A DNA stretch of 64,000 bases, from NCBI RefSeq assembly GCF_963676815.1, contig NZ_OY781365.1:5180501-5244500 (forward strand), written 5' to 3'. The position numbers were made by a program, and so were the translations under genes. Under the pieces are notes generated by a model. It saw only the letters and a program-made list of their open reading frames with translations, did no database searches and was not told the origin of the DNA. Each line of letters opens with the position of its first letter. Position 1 is the stretch's first letter. Source of the stretch: an uncultured Draconibacterium sp. (lineage in GTDB: Bacteria > Bacteroidota > Bacteroidia > Bacteroidales > Prolixibacteraceae). Positions 8,911 to 16,963 of the stretch are shown one piece after another.

Positions 8911-9948
8911 ATGAGAGCAGTTGTATTAACCGGAATTCGACAAATGAAATTAACTGATGTTGAGGAACCGGTGTTATTAAATGAAAAGGATGTAAAAATA
9001 AAGCTGTCGACAATTGGTGTCTGCGGATCGGATATTCACTACTATTCCGAAGGCAATATTGGTTCGCAGGTTGTTGAATATCCTTTTACAGTGGGGCACG
9101 AGTGTTCGGGTATAATTGTTGAAACCGGTAAAGAAGTAAGCAATGTAAAAGTTGGCGATCTGGTAGTCGTCGATCCGTCCGTTCATTGCGGAACCTGCGA
9201 TCAGTGTAAGGCAGGACGCCCTCATACCTGCCTGAATAATAAGTTTTTAGGTTGTCCTGGTCAGTTGGAAGGATGTTTATCTGAATTCATTGTTATGCCG
9301 TCATACACCTGTATTCCGGTTTCTGGGAAACTTAATTCAATGCAGGCGGCGCTTATTGAACCACTTTCAATTGGTGTTTATGCAGTAAAACTTGCTCAGA
9401 TGGAGCAGACAGAATTGTCAACGGCTATTTTTGGTGCAGGTCCGATTGGTTTAAGCATTTTAATGAAGTTACTGGCCGATAGAGTACAAAATATTGGAAT
9501 GATAGAACCTTTGGACTATCGTTTAGAAAGGGCAGAAGAGATTGGTGCTTCCTGGTTGGTTAATCCTACTCGAGAAGATGTTGTATCTACTGTGAAAAAA
9601 CAGGAAGAATTGTTGATGGATATTGTTTTCGAGGCCAGTGGCGATCAGAAAGCAGTAGACAACGCCACAAAAATACTAAAGCCTGGAGGTAAGCTGATTT
9701 TGGTTGGCATTCCGCCGGATGCGCAATATGTCTTCAATATGGATCTGATGCGTCGAAAAGAACTGACAGTAATAAATGTACGCCGTCAAAACCATTGTGT
9801 GGAAGAAGCTATTGAGCTGGTTGTTTCAGGTGCCGTACAAGTTTCAAAAATGGTAACACATGAGTTTAATCTTGAAGAAACTCCCGTTGCTTTTGATATG
9901 GTTGAAGGTTATAAGTTTGGCGCAATAAAAGCAATGATAAATCTCTAA
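8911..9948 (+). CDS. Zinc-dependent medium-chain dehydrogenase, sorbitol/L-iditol dehydrogenase-like
   Basis: A cytoplasmic MDR-family enzyme that probably oxidises a polyol or sugar-acid hydroxyl with NAD+. Catalytic zinc ligands are visible as Cys38 (CGSDIHYYSEG), His63-Glu64 (GHE) and Glu150. Structural zinc cysteines are 93, 96, 99 and 107. The Rossmann motif GAGPIG is at 175-180, followed by an acidic residue (IEPLDYR) that favours NAD over NADP. Length (345) fits sorbitol, xylitol or threonine dehydrogenases; the CGSDIHYY motif points to the polyol group. It converges on the sugar-acid operon, with which it shares a bidirectional terminator. It may feed the same pathway, but that is inference. 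Confidence 0.85.
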   Translation: MRAVVLTGIRQMKLTDVEEPVLLNEKDVKIKLSTIGVCGSDIHYYSEGNIGSQVVEYPFTVGHECSGIIVETGKEVSNVKVGDLVVVDPSVHCGTCDQCKAGRPHTCLNNKFLGCPGQLEGCLSEFIVMPSYTCIPVSGKLNSMQAALIEPLSIGVYAVKLAQMEQTELSTAIFGAGPIGLSILMKLLADRVQNIGMIEPLDYRLERAEEIGASWLVNPTREDVVSTVKKQEELLMDIVFEASGDQKAVDNATKILKPGGKLILVGIPPDAQYVFNMDLMRRKELTVINVRRQNHCVEEAIELVVSGAVQVSKMVTHEFNLEETPVAFDMVEGYKFGAIKAMINL

Positions 9949-9952
9949 AAAT

Positions 9953-9982
9953 AAAAAAAGGAAGCAAGTGCTTCCTTTTTCT
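9953..9982. terminator. Bidirectional terminator between the dehydrogenase and gnd
   Basis: Inverted repeat GGAAGC/GCTTCC (within 9960-9975) flanked by A7 on the left and T5 on the right. It sits between two converging genes, 12 nt after the dehydrogenase stop and about 25 nt after the gnd stop on the other strand, so it can serve both. Confidence 0.8.
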
Positions 9983-10000
9983 TTTATCTCATTAAAACTT

Positions 10001-11455
10001 TTATGCGTTGTAAGTTGACGATGCTGTGTCTCCACCACGACCTGTCCAGTTGGTGTGGAAGAATTCGCCACGTGGTTTGTCAACACGTTCGTAGGTATGC
10101 GCTCCGAAATAGTCGCGTTGTGCCTGAAGTAAGTTGGCGGGCAACCGTTCGCTGCGGAAACCATCAAAGTAACACAGTGCAGATGTTAATGCTGGCACCG
10201 GAATTCCATTAGCCAATGCAGTTGCACAAACACGACGCCATCCTCCCTGTGCTTCTTCAACTTTTTGTTTAAAGAAAGGATCGAGCAGCAAGTTTGGCAA
10301 TCCAGGATTGTTATCAAATGCTTTCTTAATATCGTTAAGGAAAACCGAGCGGATGATACATCCACCGCGCCACATGAGGGCAATTCCTCCGTAATTCAGG
10401 TTCCAGCTGTGTTCGCTGGCAGCTTCCATCATCAGGTTATAACCTTGTGCGTAAGAAATAATTTTTGCACCCAGCAATGCACTTTCAATATCGTCGATAA
10501 ACTGTTGTTTGTCGCCTTTGAATTCAGCTTTTGGGCCTTCAATAACTTTTGATGCCTGAACACGCAAATCTTTCTGAGCCGATAAACAACGGGCAAAAAC
10601 TGATTCGCCGATTAATGTTAACGGAATACCCAAGTCAAGTGCTGAAATACCTGTCCATTTTCCGGTTCCTTTTTGTCCGGCAGTGTCAAGGATCATTTCA
10701 ACGGTTTCTTCGCCGTTTTCATCTTTATAACCCAGAATGTCGCGTGTGATTTCAATAAGGTAGCTATCTAAAATACCTTCATTCCACTTTTTGAAAACTT
10801 CGTGCATCTCGTCGTTGCTCATTCCCAGCAATTCCTTCATCAACTGGTAAGCTTCGGTGATAATCTGCATATCGCCGTATTCAATTCCGTTGTGCACCAT
10901 TTTTACAAAGTGACCAGCGCCACCTTCGCCAACCCAGTCGCAGCAAGGTTCGCCACTTTCAACTTTTGCCGAAACAGCCTGAAAAATCTCTTTAACATGT
11001 GGCCATGCATCAGGAGATCCACCGGGCATAATTGACGGGCCTTTCAAAGCACCTTCTTCACCGCCTGAAACACCTGTTCCGATGTAAAGCAAACCTTTGC
11101 TTTCAACATATTCGGTACGACGAATGGTATCAGGGAAATGTGAATTACCACCATCAATAATAATATCACCCGGCTCAAGGTGGGGGATAACCATGTCGAT
11201 AAAGGCATCAACCGGTTGACCGGCTTTTACCAGCATCATTACTTTACGAGGCTTCTCGAGCGAGGCACAAAACTCTTCAATTGAGTGTGCTCCGATAAAG
11301 TTTTTACCGGCTCCTCTGCCATTTACAAATTTGTCAACTTTCTCTACAGTACGGTTGTATACGGCCACTGTGTAGCCTTTGCTTTCCATGTTTAGCACCA
11401 GGTTTTCGCCCATTACGGCTAACCCGATCAAACCAATATCTGCTAATTTCTTCAT
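10001..11455 (-). CDS. gnd: 6-phosphogluconate dehydrogenase, decarboxylating
   Basis: Oxidatively decarboxylates 6-phosphogluconate to ribulose-5-phosphate with NAD(P)+ in the cytoplasm. The N-terminal Rossmann motif is GLAVMGENLVLNM, followed by the catalytic-domain signatures GGNSHFPDT, GTGVSGGEEGA and KMVHNGIEYGDMQ (catalytic Lys and Asn). The C-terminal RGGCIIRS and NWTGRGG are also typical. Length (484) is normal for the long bacterial form. It is the last gene of the LacI-led sugar-acid operon, 11 nt after pdxB. In that setting it may act catabolically on 6-phosphogluconate made from gluconate, beyond its usual pentose-phosphate role. Confidence 0.95.
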   Translation of the reverse strand: MKKLADIGLIGLAVMGENLVLNMESKGYTVAVYNRTVEKVDKFVNGRGAGKNFIGAHSIEEFCASLEKPRKVMMLVKAGQPVDAFIDMVIPHLEPGDIIIDGGNSHFPDTIRRTEYVESKGLLYIGTGVSGGEEGALKGPSIMPGGSPDAWPHVKEIFQAVSAKVESGEPCCDWVGEGGAGHFVKMVHNGIEYGDMQIITEAYQLMKELLGMSNDEMHEVFKKWNEGILDSYLIEITRDILGYKDENGEETVEMILDTAGQKGTGKWTGISALDLGIPLTLIGESVFARCLSAQKDLRVQASKVIEGPKAEFKGDKQQFIDDIESALLGAKIISYAQGYNLMMEAASEHSWNLNYGGIALMWRGGCIIRSVFLNDIKKAFDNNPGLPNLLLDPFFKQKVEEAQGGWRRVCATALANGIPVPALTSALCYFDGFRSERLPANLLQAQRDYFGAHTYERVDKPRGEFFHTNWTGRGGDTASSTYNA

Positions 11456-11466
11456 GCTATTGCGTA

Positions 11467-12597
11467 TTATTTGTTTTTAATCTGAAAACCTAATTTTTCT
11501 AGTTTCTCCAATGTTTTTGTTTCAATATTTTTTGCTTCTATGGTGTAAGAGTCAAACTCCCGGCGTACCGGATAATCGCCTCGCAGTTGTTCAAATTTAA
11601 GTGGTGAATCGCGAAGGTTGTCATCATCGTTTTCAATATCGTATGTACTCAAAATGGCTTCTGCCAAAATGGAATATTCACGGCGTTGGATGCCATCAAT
11701 TTTTATGGTTGTAGTTGCAGGTAGTTCAACACCTGTTGGTGCCCAATTGTTGATTCCCAAATCAAAAAATCTGCTAATGGCCTGAATACTCATTTTTGTT
11801 CCGTTGGCTTTCCCGTCTTTTGAATAACCCGCGATGTGTGGTGTGCCGTATTCGCAAAGGTTTAAAAGATCGAGGTTTATCTCCGGTTCATTCTCCCAGC
11901 AATCGGCAATAAAACCATTTATATCGTTGGCTTCAATGGCATTGTACATGGCTTCTGAATCACAAACTTCTCCACGACACGAATTTATTATCAACGGATT
12001 TTTTTTGAGGTTTTGCAGAAAATCTTCATCTACCATATGAAAAGTAGCATCTTCGCCGGTCATATTCAACGGAACATGAAAGCTGATAATGTCTGCCTCA
12101 TTTTGAATCTTTTCCAACGATACAAATTCATCGCTTCCTTCTGTTCTCTCACGCGGAGGGTCGTTCAACAGAACGTTCATTCCTAGAACTCGACAAGTTT
12201 TTGCAACACGTTTTCCTACATTTCCCACACCAACAATTCCGATTGTTAATCCGGTAAGGTCGGTTCTTTTTCGCATTGCCCATGAACACAACGCAGATGA
12301 AATGTACTGATTTACACTCTCTGCATTACAACCCGGAGCATTTGTCCATTCAATTCCTGCTTCTCTGCAGTAATCTGTATCGATGTGATCAAACCCGATT
12401 GTTGCCGTGGCTATATATTTTACTTTCGAACCCCGAAGCAATTTAGCATTGCAAATGGTTCTTGTTCGCGTAATAATTGCATCAGCGTCTTTTACAACCT
12501 CCGGTGTGGTTGCACTTCCAGGTAGATAAACTACCTCTGCAAAAGGTTCAAGTGCACCTTTAATATATGGTATCTTGTTATCAATTATAATCTTCAT
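11467..12597 (-). CDS. pdxB: Erythronate-4-phosphate dehydrogenase
   Basis: A D-2-hydroxyacid dehydrogenase that oxidises 4-phosphoerythronate in pyridoxal-phosphate synthesis. The PdxB-specific APGCNAESVNQYISSAL stretch is present, with NAD motif GVGNVG, then catalytic Arg in NSCRGE, Glu in WENEPE and His in GTPHIAGYS. The C-terminal PdxB dimerisation region is also there. Length is 376 residues from the ATG at 12597. A further 11 residues upstream (12630) would overlap the preceding gene by 17 nt, and MKIIIDNKIPY matches the usual PdxB start. Its place between a Gfo/Idh enzyme and gnd inside a sugar-acid operon is unusual. A role on another hydroxyacid is possible but less likely given the PdxB-specific motifs. 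Confidence 0.9.
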   Translation of the reverse strand: MKIIIDNKIPYIKGALEPFAEVVYLPGSATTPEVVKDADAIITRTRTICNAKLLRGSKVKYIATATIGFDHIDTDYCREAGIEWTNAPGCNAESVNQYISSALCSWAMRKRTDLTGLTIGIVGVGNVGKRVAKTCRVLGMNVLLNDPPRERTEGSDEFVSLEKIQNEADIISFHVPLNMTGEDATFHMVDEDFLQNLKKNPLIINSCRGEVCDSEAMYNAIEANDINGFIADCWENEPEINLDLLNLCEYGTPHIAGYSKDGKANGTKMSIQAISRFFDLGINNWAPTGVELPATTTIKIDGIQRREYSILAEAILSTYDIENDDDNLRDSPLKFEQLRGDYPVRREFDSYTIEAKNIETKTLEKLEKLGFQIKNK

Positions 12598-12613
12598 TGG
12601 TCTTCTATTGTGC

Positions 12614-13624
12614 CTATTGTGGTTCAGCATAATAATCTTTCACCATCTCATCAAGTACCCAACTTGTGCGGGCTGCCGATTCGCCGGTGCTTACACATTT
12701 TCCATTTCCCAGTAATTCATTTACAACCTGTTCAACCAGGTTTTGCGAGATGTGCTGCGGATTCTTAAAGCTTAGTTTTTTTGTTTCTTTTTGGTTTTTT
12801 ACAATAACGTCGCCATGTGTAAAACAAGGCAAACAAATTTCGCCTTTTTCTCCGACAATCTGAATATAATCTTCAACCGATTTTTCATCAACTACAAAAC
12901 ACCAGCTACCTGTTCCAACCACTCCTGATTCATGTTCCCAGACTCCTGTTACCGTATCTTCAGCAGGGTAGAGACCGGCCTGGTTTACAGCCTGTCCTTT
13001 TACTTCGGTGATTTTCCCAAAAACAAAATCAAGGTAATCCAGTTGATGTGAGGCCAGATCGAAAAAATATCCACCCCCGGCAATTTCAGGAAACACATGC
13101 CAGAGCATTTCCTCCGGTTTTTGATTGGCTTCGGGCGCTTGTTTATAAAGTTTAATATTTACCATTAAAGGTTTGCCGATACTGCCATTTTCAACCAGTT
13201 CTTTCACTTTTAAAAAAGCGGGCAAGGTTCGTCGGTAATAAGCTACCCAAAGCCGTGTATTTGTTTCTTCAGCAACCTTGAGCATCTCCAAACATTCGGA
13301 ATAATTCCGAGCCATTGGTTTTTCAACGTAAACCGGTTTGCCTGCTTTTAGTGCTTCAATGGCGTACGAAGCATGCGTATCGGGAGGAGTGGCAATATAA
13401 ATAGCATCCACTTCCGGATCGTTGATCAGTGCCATTCCATCGCTGTACCATTTGGGCACATTATGGCGACGGGCATAATCTTGAGCCTTTTCAGCATTTC
13501 GGCGCATAACCGCAACCAGTTTCGAGTTCTCGACCTTGTAAAAAGCCGGACCGCTTTTAACTTCAGTTACATTCCCTACACCGATTATTCCCCAAGTGAT
13601 GCTTTTTTTGCTATTACTATTCAA
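12614..13624 (-). CDS. Gfo/Idh/MocA family oxidoreductase
   Basis: A 336-residue NAD(P)-dependent sugar or sugar-acid oxidoreductase. The N-terminal Rossmann fold has GIIGVGNV, the conserved VEKPMA motif lies around residue 105, and a C-terminal alpha/beta domain follows with a GGGYFFDLASHQLDYLD stretch typical of the active site. There is no export signal, so it is cytoplasmic. It sits 20 nt after the LarA-like gene and 16 nt before pdxB, clearly in the operon. Substrate is unknown; within this operon a sugar acid or a keto derivative is a reasonable guess. Confidence 0.85.
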   Translation of the reverse strand: MNSNSKKSITWGIIGVGNVTEVKSGPAFYKVENSKLVAVMRRNAEKAQDYARRHNVPKWYSDGMALINDPEVDAIYIATPPDTHASYAIEALKAGKPVYVEKPMARNYSECLEMLKVAEETNTRLWVAYYRRTLPAFLKVKELVENGSIGKPLMVNIKLYKQAPEANQKPEEMLWHVFPEIAGGGYFFDLASHQLDYLDFVFGKITEVKGQAVNQAGLYPAEDTVTGVWEHESGVVGTGSWCFVVDEKSVEDYIQIVGEKGEICLPCFTHGDVIVKNQKETKKLSFKNPQHISQNLVEQVVNELLGNGKCVSTGESAARTSWVLDEMVKDYYAEPQ

Positions 13625-13644
13625 TTTTGCTGTCTGTTTTTACA

Positions 13645-14931
13645 TTAATAATCAAAACGTTCGCGGTATGCCCAAAGTCCGATTGCCGGATTTGAAATAT
13701 AGAATACTTCCTCACCATCGGGCATAATATTTAAACCGTCTTTTAGTTTCTCCGGATTATATTTTGATGTTACTTCATCGTAATCGCCAAATTTAAAGCC
13801 AACGCTTTCAATTTCCTGTTGAGTTACATTCTCTTTCCCTTTTCCCGGGCAATACGTGATGTTAAAACGTCCTTCTGAAGAACCGTGAATCAGGTGAGCT
13901 GCTGCACCCAGGTTATTTTGCAGGTCTTCATTTTCTTTAACGAGTTCCAACGTATGAGGTGTTCCAAAGTAGCCGTATTTACGGATAAGTGCATCAATTT
14001 GTGGATCCTCACCAAATTCCTTCAATGCAGGAGCCAAAACGATCAATTCTGCACCATCAGCTAAAGCCATACGCGTGCGGTATATGCTTTTATTGCCCAG
14101 CCAGGTACTTTTAAATTCGGTAGGGTCGAGCCAGACAACGGCCTTTTTAATTTGTTTTTCTACCATTTCAAAATTAACTTCCAACGAAAGTTTTGCAGCT
14201 TTATCAAATACTTCGAAGTCGTCGCCAATAAAGAGCCCGTAAGTTTGCAGTTTGCCATCATTGTTTAACCCAACAACGGTTTGCACATAAACGATGGGCA
14301 GGTGATTTGAAAAGTTCTCCGAGGCGTAATTAAATACTTTACGAACAGGTGTATCAGCACGGCCCATCATTCGCTCCATACCGTAGGCCGCACCAATGTA
14401 ATGGCTTTTGTTTATGCCTTCAGCGCCACCGGTTCCTACAAATATATTTTTATTGTAATTGGCCATACCAACCACTTCGTGCGGAACAACCTGTCCAATC
14501 GATAATATCAGATCGTAATTGCCTTCTACCAGGATTTTATTTACCTGTGCCGGCCATGAATAATTTACAGCTCCTTCCGAAACCTCTTTTACAAATTCTG
14601 CAGGAACGGTTCCCAATGTTACCACGTCATTTCGCCAGTCGTGCTCCCGAATCAGTTCAGTTGGCATTTTGCCAAACATGTGGCTGATCTGCTCCATTGT
14701 CATTGGTGTGTGCGTGCCCAATGCCGGAAGTACATCGGTGAGTCGCTCACCAAAATATTCCCAGGTAAATTCTGTGAGCTCGCCAGCACGCGAGGGAAGA
14801 CGTGTGTAATCCGGAGGAATTGCCAAAACTTTTTGTTTGGCTCCCATTTTTTCAAAGGCTTCGAAAAGACCATTTCTCAGATCTTCAGCATTGAGTGCTG
14901 TTTCAGTAGATCCTTTTTCGAAATATATCAT
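13645..14931 (-). CDS. LarA-family nickel-pincer enzyme, probable aldonate (gluconate/mannonate) 2-epimerase
   Basis: A member of the lactate racemase LarA superfamily (DUF2088), which uses the nickel-pincer nucleotide cofactor for hydride-transfer racemisation of 2-hydroxyacids. The catalytic frame of Lactiplantibacillus LarA (His174, Lys184, His200) is matched by His151, Lys161 and His177 with the same 10 and 16 spacing. The PDYTR motif (40-44) and GTHTPMT (72-78) are also present. Length is 428 residues. No larB, larC or larE for cofactor synthesis is in the window. It sits between a PfkB kinase and a Gfo/Idh enzyme, with an SDR mannonate reductase and gnd in the same operon. That suggests interconversion of mannonate and gluconate and not lactate. 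Family is seen; substrate is inferred. Confidence 0.82.
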   Translation of the reverse strand: MIYFEKGSTETALNAEDLRNGLFEAFEKMGAKQKVLAIPPDYTRLPSRAGELTEFTWEYFGERLTDVLPALGTHTPMTMEQISHMFGKMPTELIREHDWRNDVVTLGTVPAEFVKEVSEGAVNYSWPAQVNKILVEGNYDLILSIGQVVPHEVVGMANYNKNIFVGTGGAEGINKSHYIGAAYGMERMMGRADTPVRKVFNYASENFSNHLPIVYVQTVVGLNNDGKLQTYGLFIGDDFEVFDKAAKLSLEVNFEMVEKQIKKAVVWLDPTEFKSTWLGNKSIYRTRMALADGAELIVLAPALKEFGEDPQIDALIRKYGYFGTPHTLELVKENEDLQNNLGAAAHLIHGSSEGRFNITYCPGKGKENVTQQEIESVGFKFGDYDEVTSKYNPEKLKDGLNIMPDGEEVFYISNPAIGLWAYRERFDY

Positions 14932-14956
14932 TCTATCTGATTTTTAAATGAATTGA

Positions 14957-16030
14957 TTAGCGCTTAACGCGTGCATTACCGCCCCAAACACTCCAAACTT
15001 GTTCTTCGTCGGCTGGTTGAGCGTAGTCGGTTAAAAATGTAGTAGCCAGTGCTCCGGTTGCCCAGCCAAATTGTGGCCATTTTTCCGGTTCCCAGTCTTT
15101 TAAAATACCGTATAACATTCCGCCAACAAAACCATCACCACCGCCAATTCGGTCAAGTACGCGAATGGTTCGCGGTTCAACTACATGCCAGTTTTCGCCT
15201 TCAAGCATTATAGCTCCCCAAAGGTGTTCGTTTACACTAATAACTTCACGAAGTGTGGTGGCAAAAACCGATGCGTTTGGAAATGTTTCTTTTACGCGGG
15301 TGATAAGTCCTTTAAATCCGTCGATTTTAGCATTCAAACCTTCGCCGCCGGCAGCCGGACCTTCAATTCCAAAACACAGCTGAAAATCTTCTTCGTTGCC
15401 GATAAGAATATCAGAAACTGATGCAATTTCAGTAAAGTCTTTGTGAAGCTGTTCTTCACGCCCTTTCCAGAATGAAGCCCTGTGATTCAGGTCAAACGAA
15501 ATTTTGGTGCCATGCTTTTTTGCAGCTCTTGCAACTTCTAAACAAAATTGGGTTGTTTCAGGCGAGAGCGCACCAATCAGCCCCGACAAGTGTACAATCT
15601 GCACACCTTCTTCGCCAAATATGCGTTCCAGGTCGAAGTCTTTTACATTTAATGTACGACCAACTTCTCCGGCGCGGTCGTTAAAAACACGTGGTCCGCG
15701 ACTGCCATAGCCACTGTCGGCAATATTAATCTGGTGGCGAACACCCCATGGATTTTCCTGTTCCACTTCAGGGCCTTCATAATCCATGTGACGGGATTTT
15801 AAATTGCTCTTTATAAATTTTGCAATAGGACTGTCCTTTACAAATGTTGTCAGTACTTTCACCGGCAATCCCAGGTACGATGCAATACTTGCAACATTGG
15901 TCTCTGCACTGGTAGCGTAAAGCGTAAATTTATCGCTTGAGTGTACCGGTTGCCCGTTTTCAGGAGTGATGCGTGTTCCCATACTTGTTGGAACCAGCAT
16001 GGCATATTTACAATTTTGTTTCAGTTTCAT
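14957..16030 (-). CDS. PfkB-family sugar(-acid) kinase, KDG kinase-like
   Basis: A 357-residue ribokinase/PfkB-fold kinase. The C-terminal GGGDGFVGG motif carries the catalytic base Asp299, and the N-terminal part has the sugar-binding region SAETNVASIASYLGL. The usual assignment is 2-keto-3-deoxygluconate kinase. However, the operon contains no mannonate or gluconate dehydratase and no KDPG aldolase. It does contain gnd, so phosphorylation of gluconate to 6-phosphogluconate would complete a route. Which acid it accepts cannot be settled from sequence. It begins 76 nt after the SDR gene and ends 25 nt before the LarA-like gene. Confidence 0.85.
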   Translation of the reverse strand: MKLKQNCKYAMLVPTSMGTRITPENGQPVHSSDKFTLYATSAETNVASIASYLGLPVKVLTTFVKDSPIAKFIKSNLKSRHMDYEGPEVEQENPWGVRHQINIADSGYGSRGPRVFNDRAGEVGRTLNVKDFDLERIFGEEGVQIVHLSGLIGALSPETTQFCLEVARAAKKHGTKISFDLNHRASFWKGREEQLHKDFTEIASVSDILIGNEEDFQLCFGIEGPAAGGEGLNAKIDGFKGLITRVKETFPNASVFATTLREVISVNEHLWGAIMLEGENWHVVEPRTIRVLDRIGGGDGFVGGMLYGILKDWEPEKWPQFGWATGALATTFLTDYAQPADEEQVWSVWGGNARVKR

Positions 16031-16106
16031 ATTTTGTGATTTTTTTATGCAATAATATGCTGTTTAGATAACTGGTTGATGCTATCAAAATCTTTACAGC
16101 TATAAT

Positions 16107-16958
16107 TTAAACACCGCCAAATGCGCTGTATCCGCCATCAACAGGAATTACGATGCCCGTAATAAAGTTTGAAACGTCAGAAATAAGGAAAAGCGTTGCC
16201 CCCTGTAAATCTTCAGGTTCCCCAAATTTTCCCATTGGTGTATTGTCAACAATTTTTTGTCCGCGAGGCGAGTAGTTACCTGTTTTCTCATCCATTACCA
16301 AAAAGCGGTTTTGGTGTGTGATGAAGAATCCCGGAGCAATAGCATTTACCCGGATACCAACTTTTGCAAGATGCACGGATAACCACTCAGTGAAATTATT
16401 GATTGACGCTTTTGCAGCCGAGTAGGCCGGAATTTTAGTGAGTGGTTTGTACGAGTTCATCGACGAAACATTAAGCACCACGCCTTTTTTATTTGTTAGC
16501 ATATCGCGCGTAAAAACCATCGTAGGTAGCAATGTGCCTTTAAAATTCAGGGCAAAAACCTTGTCGAAACCTTCCATTTCCAAACCATAAAAAGTATCCT
16601 CCAGGTTGTCCATGTTTTCCTCGGTCATGGTCTCCACTTTTGTTGTAGCCTGTGGACTATTTCCGCCGGCACCATTAATTAAAATGTCGATTGCCCCCAG
16701 TCGTTTGTTGATCTCAGATTTGGCAAATTCAAGTGATTCTTTATCGAGCACATTGGCGGCAACTCCAATTACTTCAGCTCCTGATTCGGCAGCAATTTCT
16801 GCTGCAACTTTGTCTGCTGTTTCTTTATTAATATCGGCAATGGCTATTTTGGTTCCAACCGATGCAATGGCTTTAACCATTGCTGTGCCTAAAACTCCTG
16901 CGCCACCTGTAATTACACATATTTTGCCTTTTAAATCGTTAAATGACAGTGCTTCCAT
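16107..16958 (-). CDS. SDR-family D-mannonate oxidoreductase (fructuronate reductase)-like
   Basis: A classical short-chain dehydrogenase of 283 residues. It has the cofactor motif TGGAGVLG, the structural motif NGAGGN, the catalytic Ser in NVSSMNSY and the catalytic YSAAK. The later IAPGFFITHQNRFL stretch is typical of the SDR-type mannonate oxidoreductases (the Bacillus UxuB-like group) that interconvert fructuronate and mannonate. It starts 5 nt after the LacI gene ends, so the two are likely translationally coupled. Gluconate 5-dehydrogenase activity is the main alternative. Confidence 0.85.
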   Translation of the reverse strand: MEALSFNDLKGKICVITGGAGVLGTAMVKAIASVGTKIAIADINKETADKVAAEIAAESGAEVIGVAANVLDKESLEFAKSEINKRLGAIDILINGAGGNSPQATTKVETMTEENMDNLEDTFYGLEMEGFDKVFALNFKGTLLPTMVFTRDMLTNKKGVVLNVSSMNSYKPLTKIPAYSAAKASINNFTEWLSVHLAKVGIRVNAIAPGFFITHQNRFLVMDEKTGNYSPRGQKIVDNTPMGKFGEPEDLQGATLFLISDVSNFITGIVIPVDGGYSAFGGV

Positions 16959-16963
16959 AAAAT

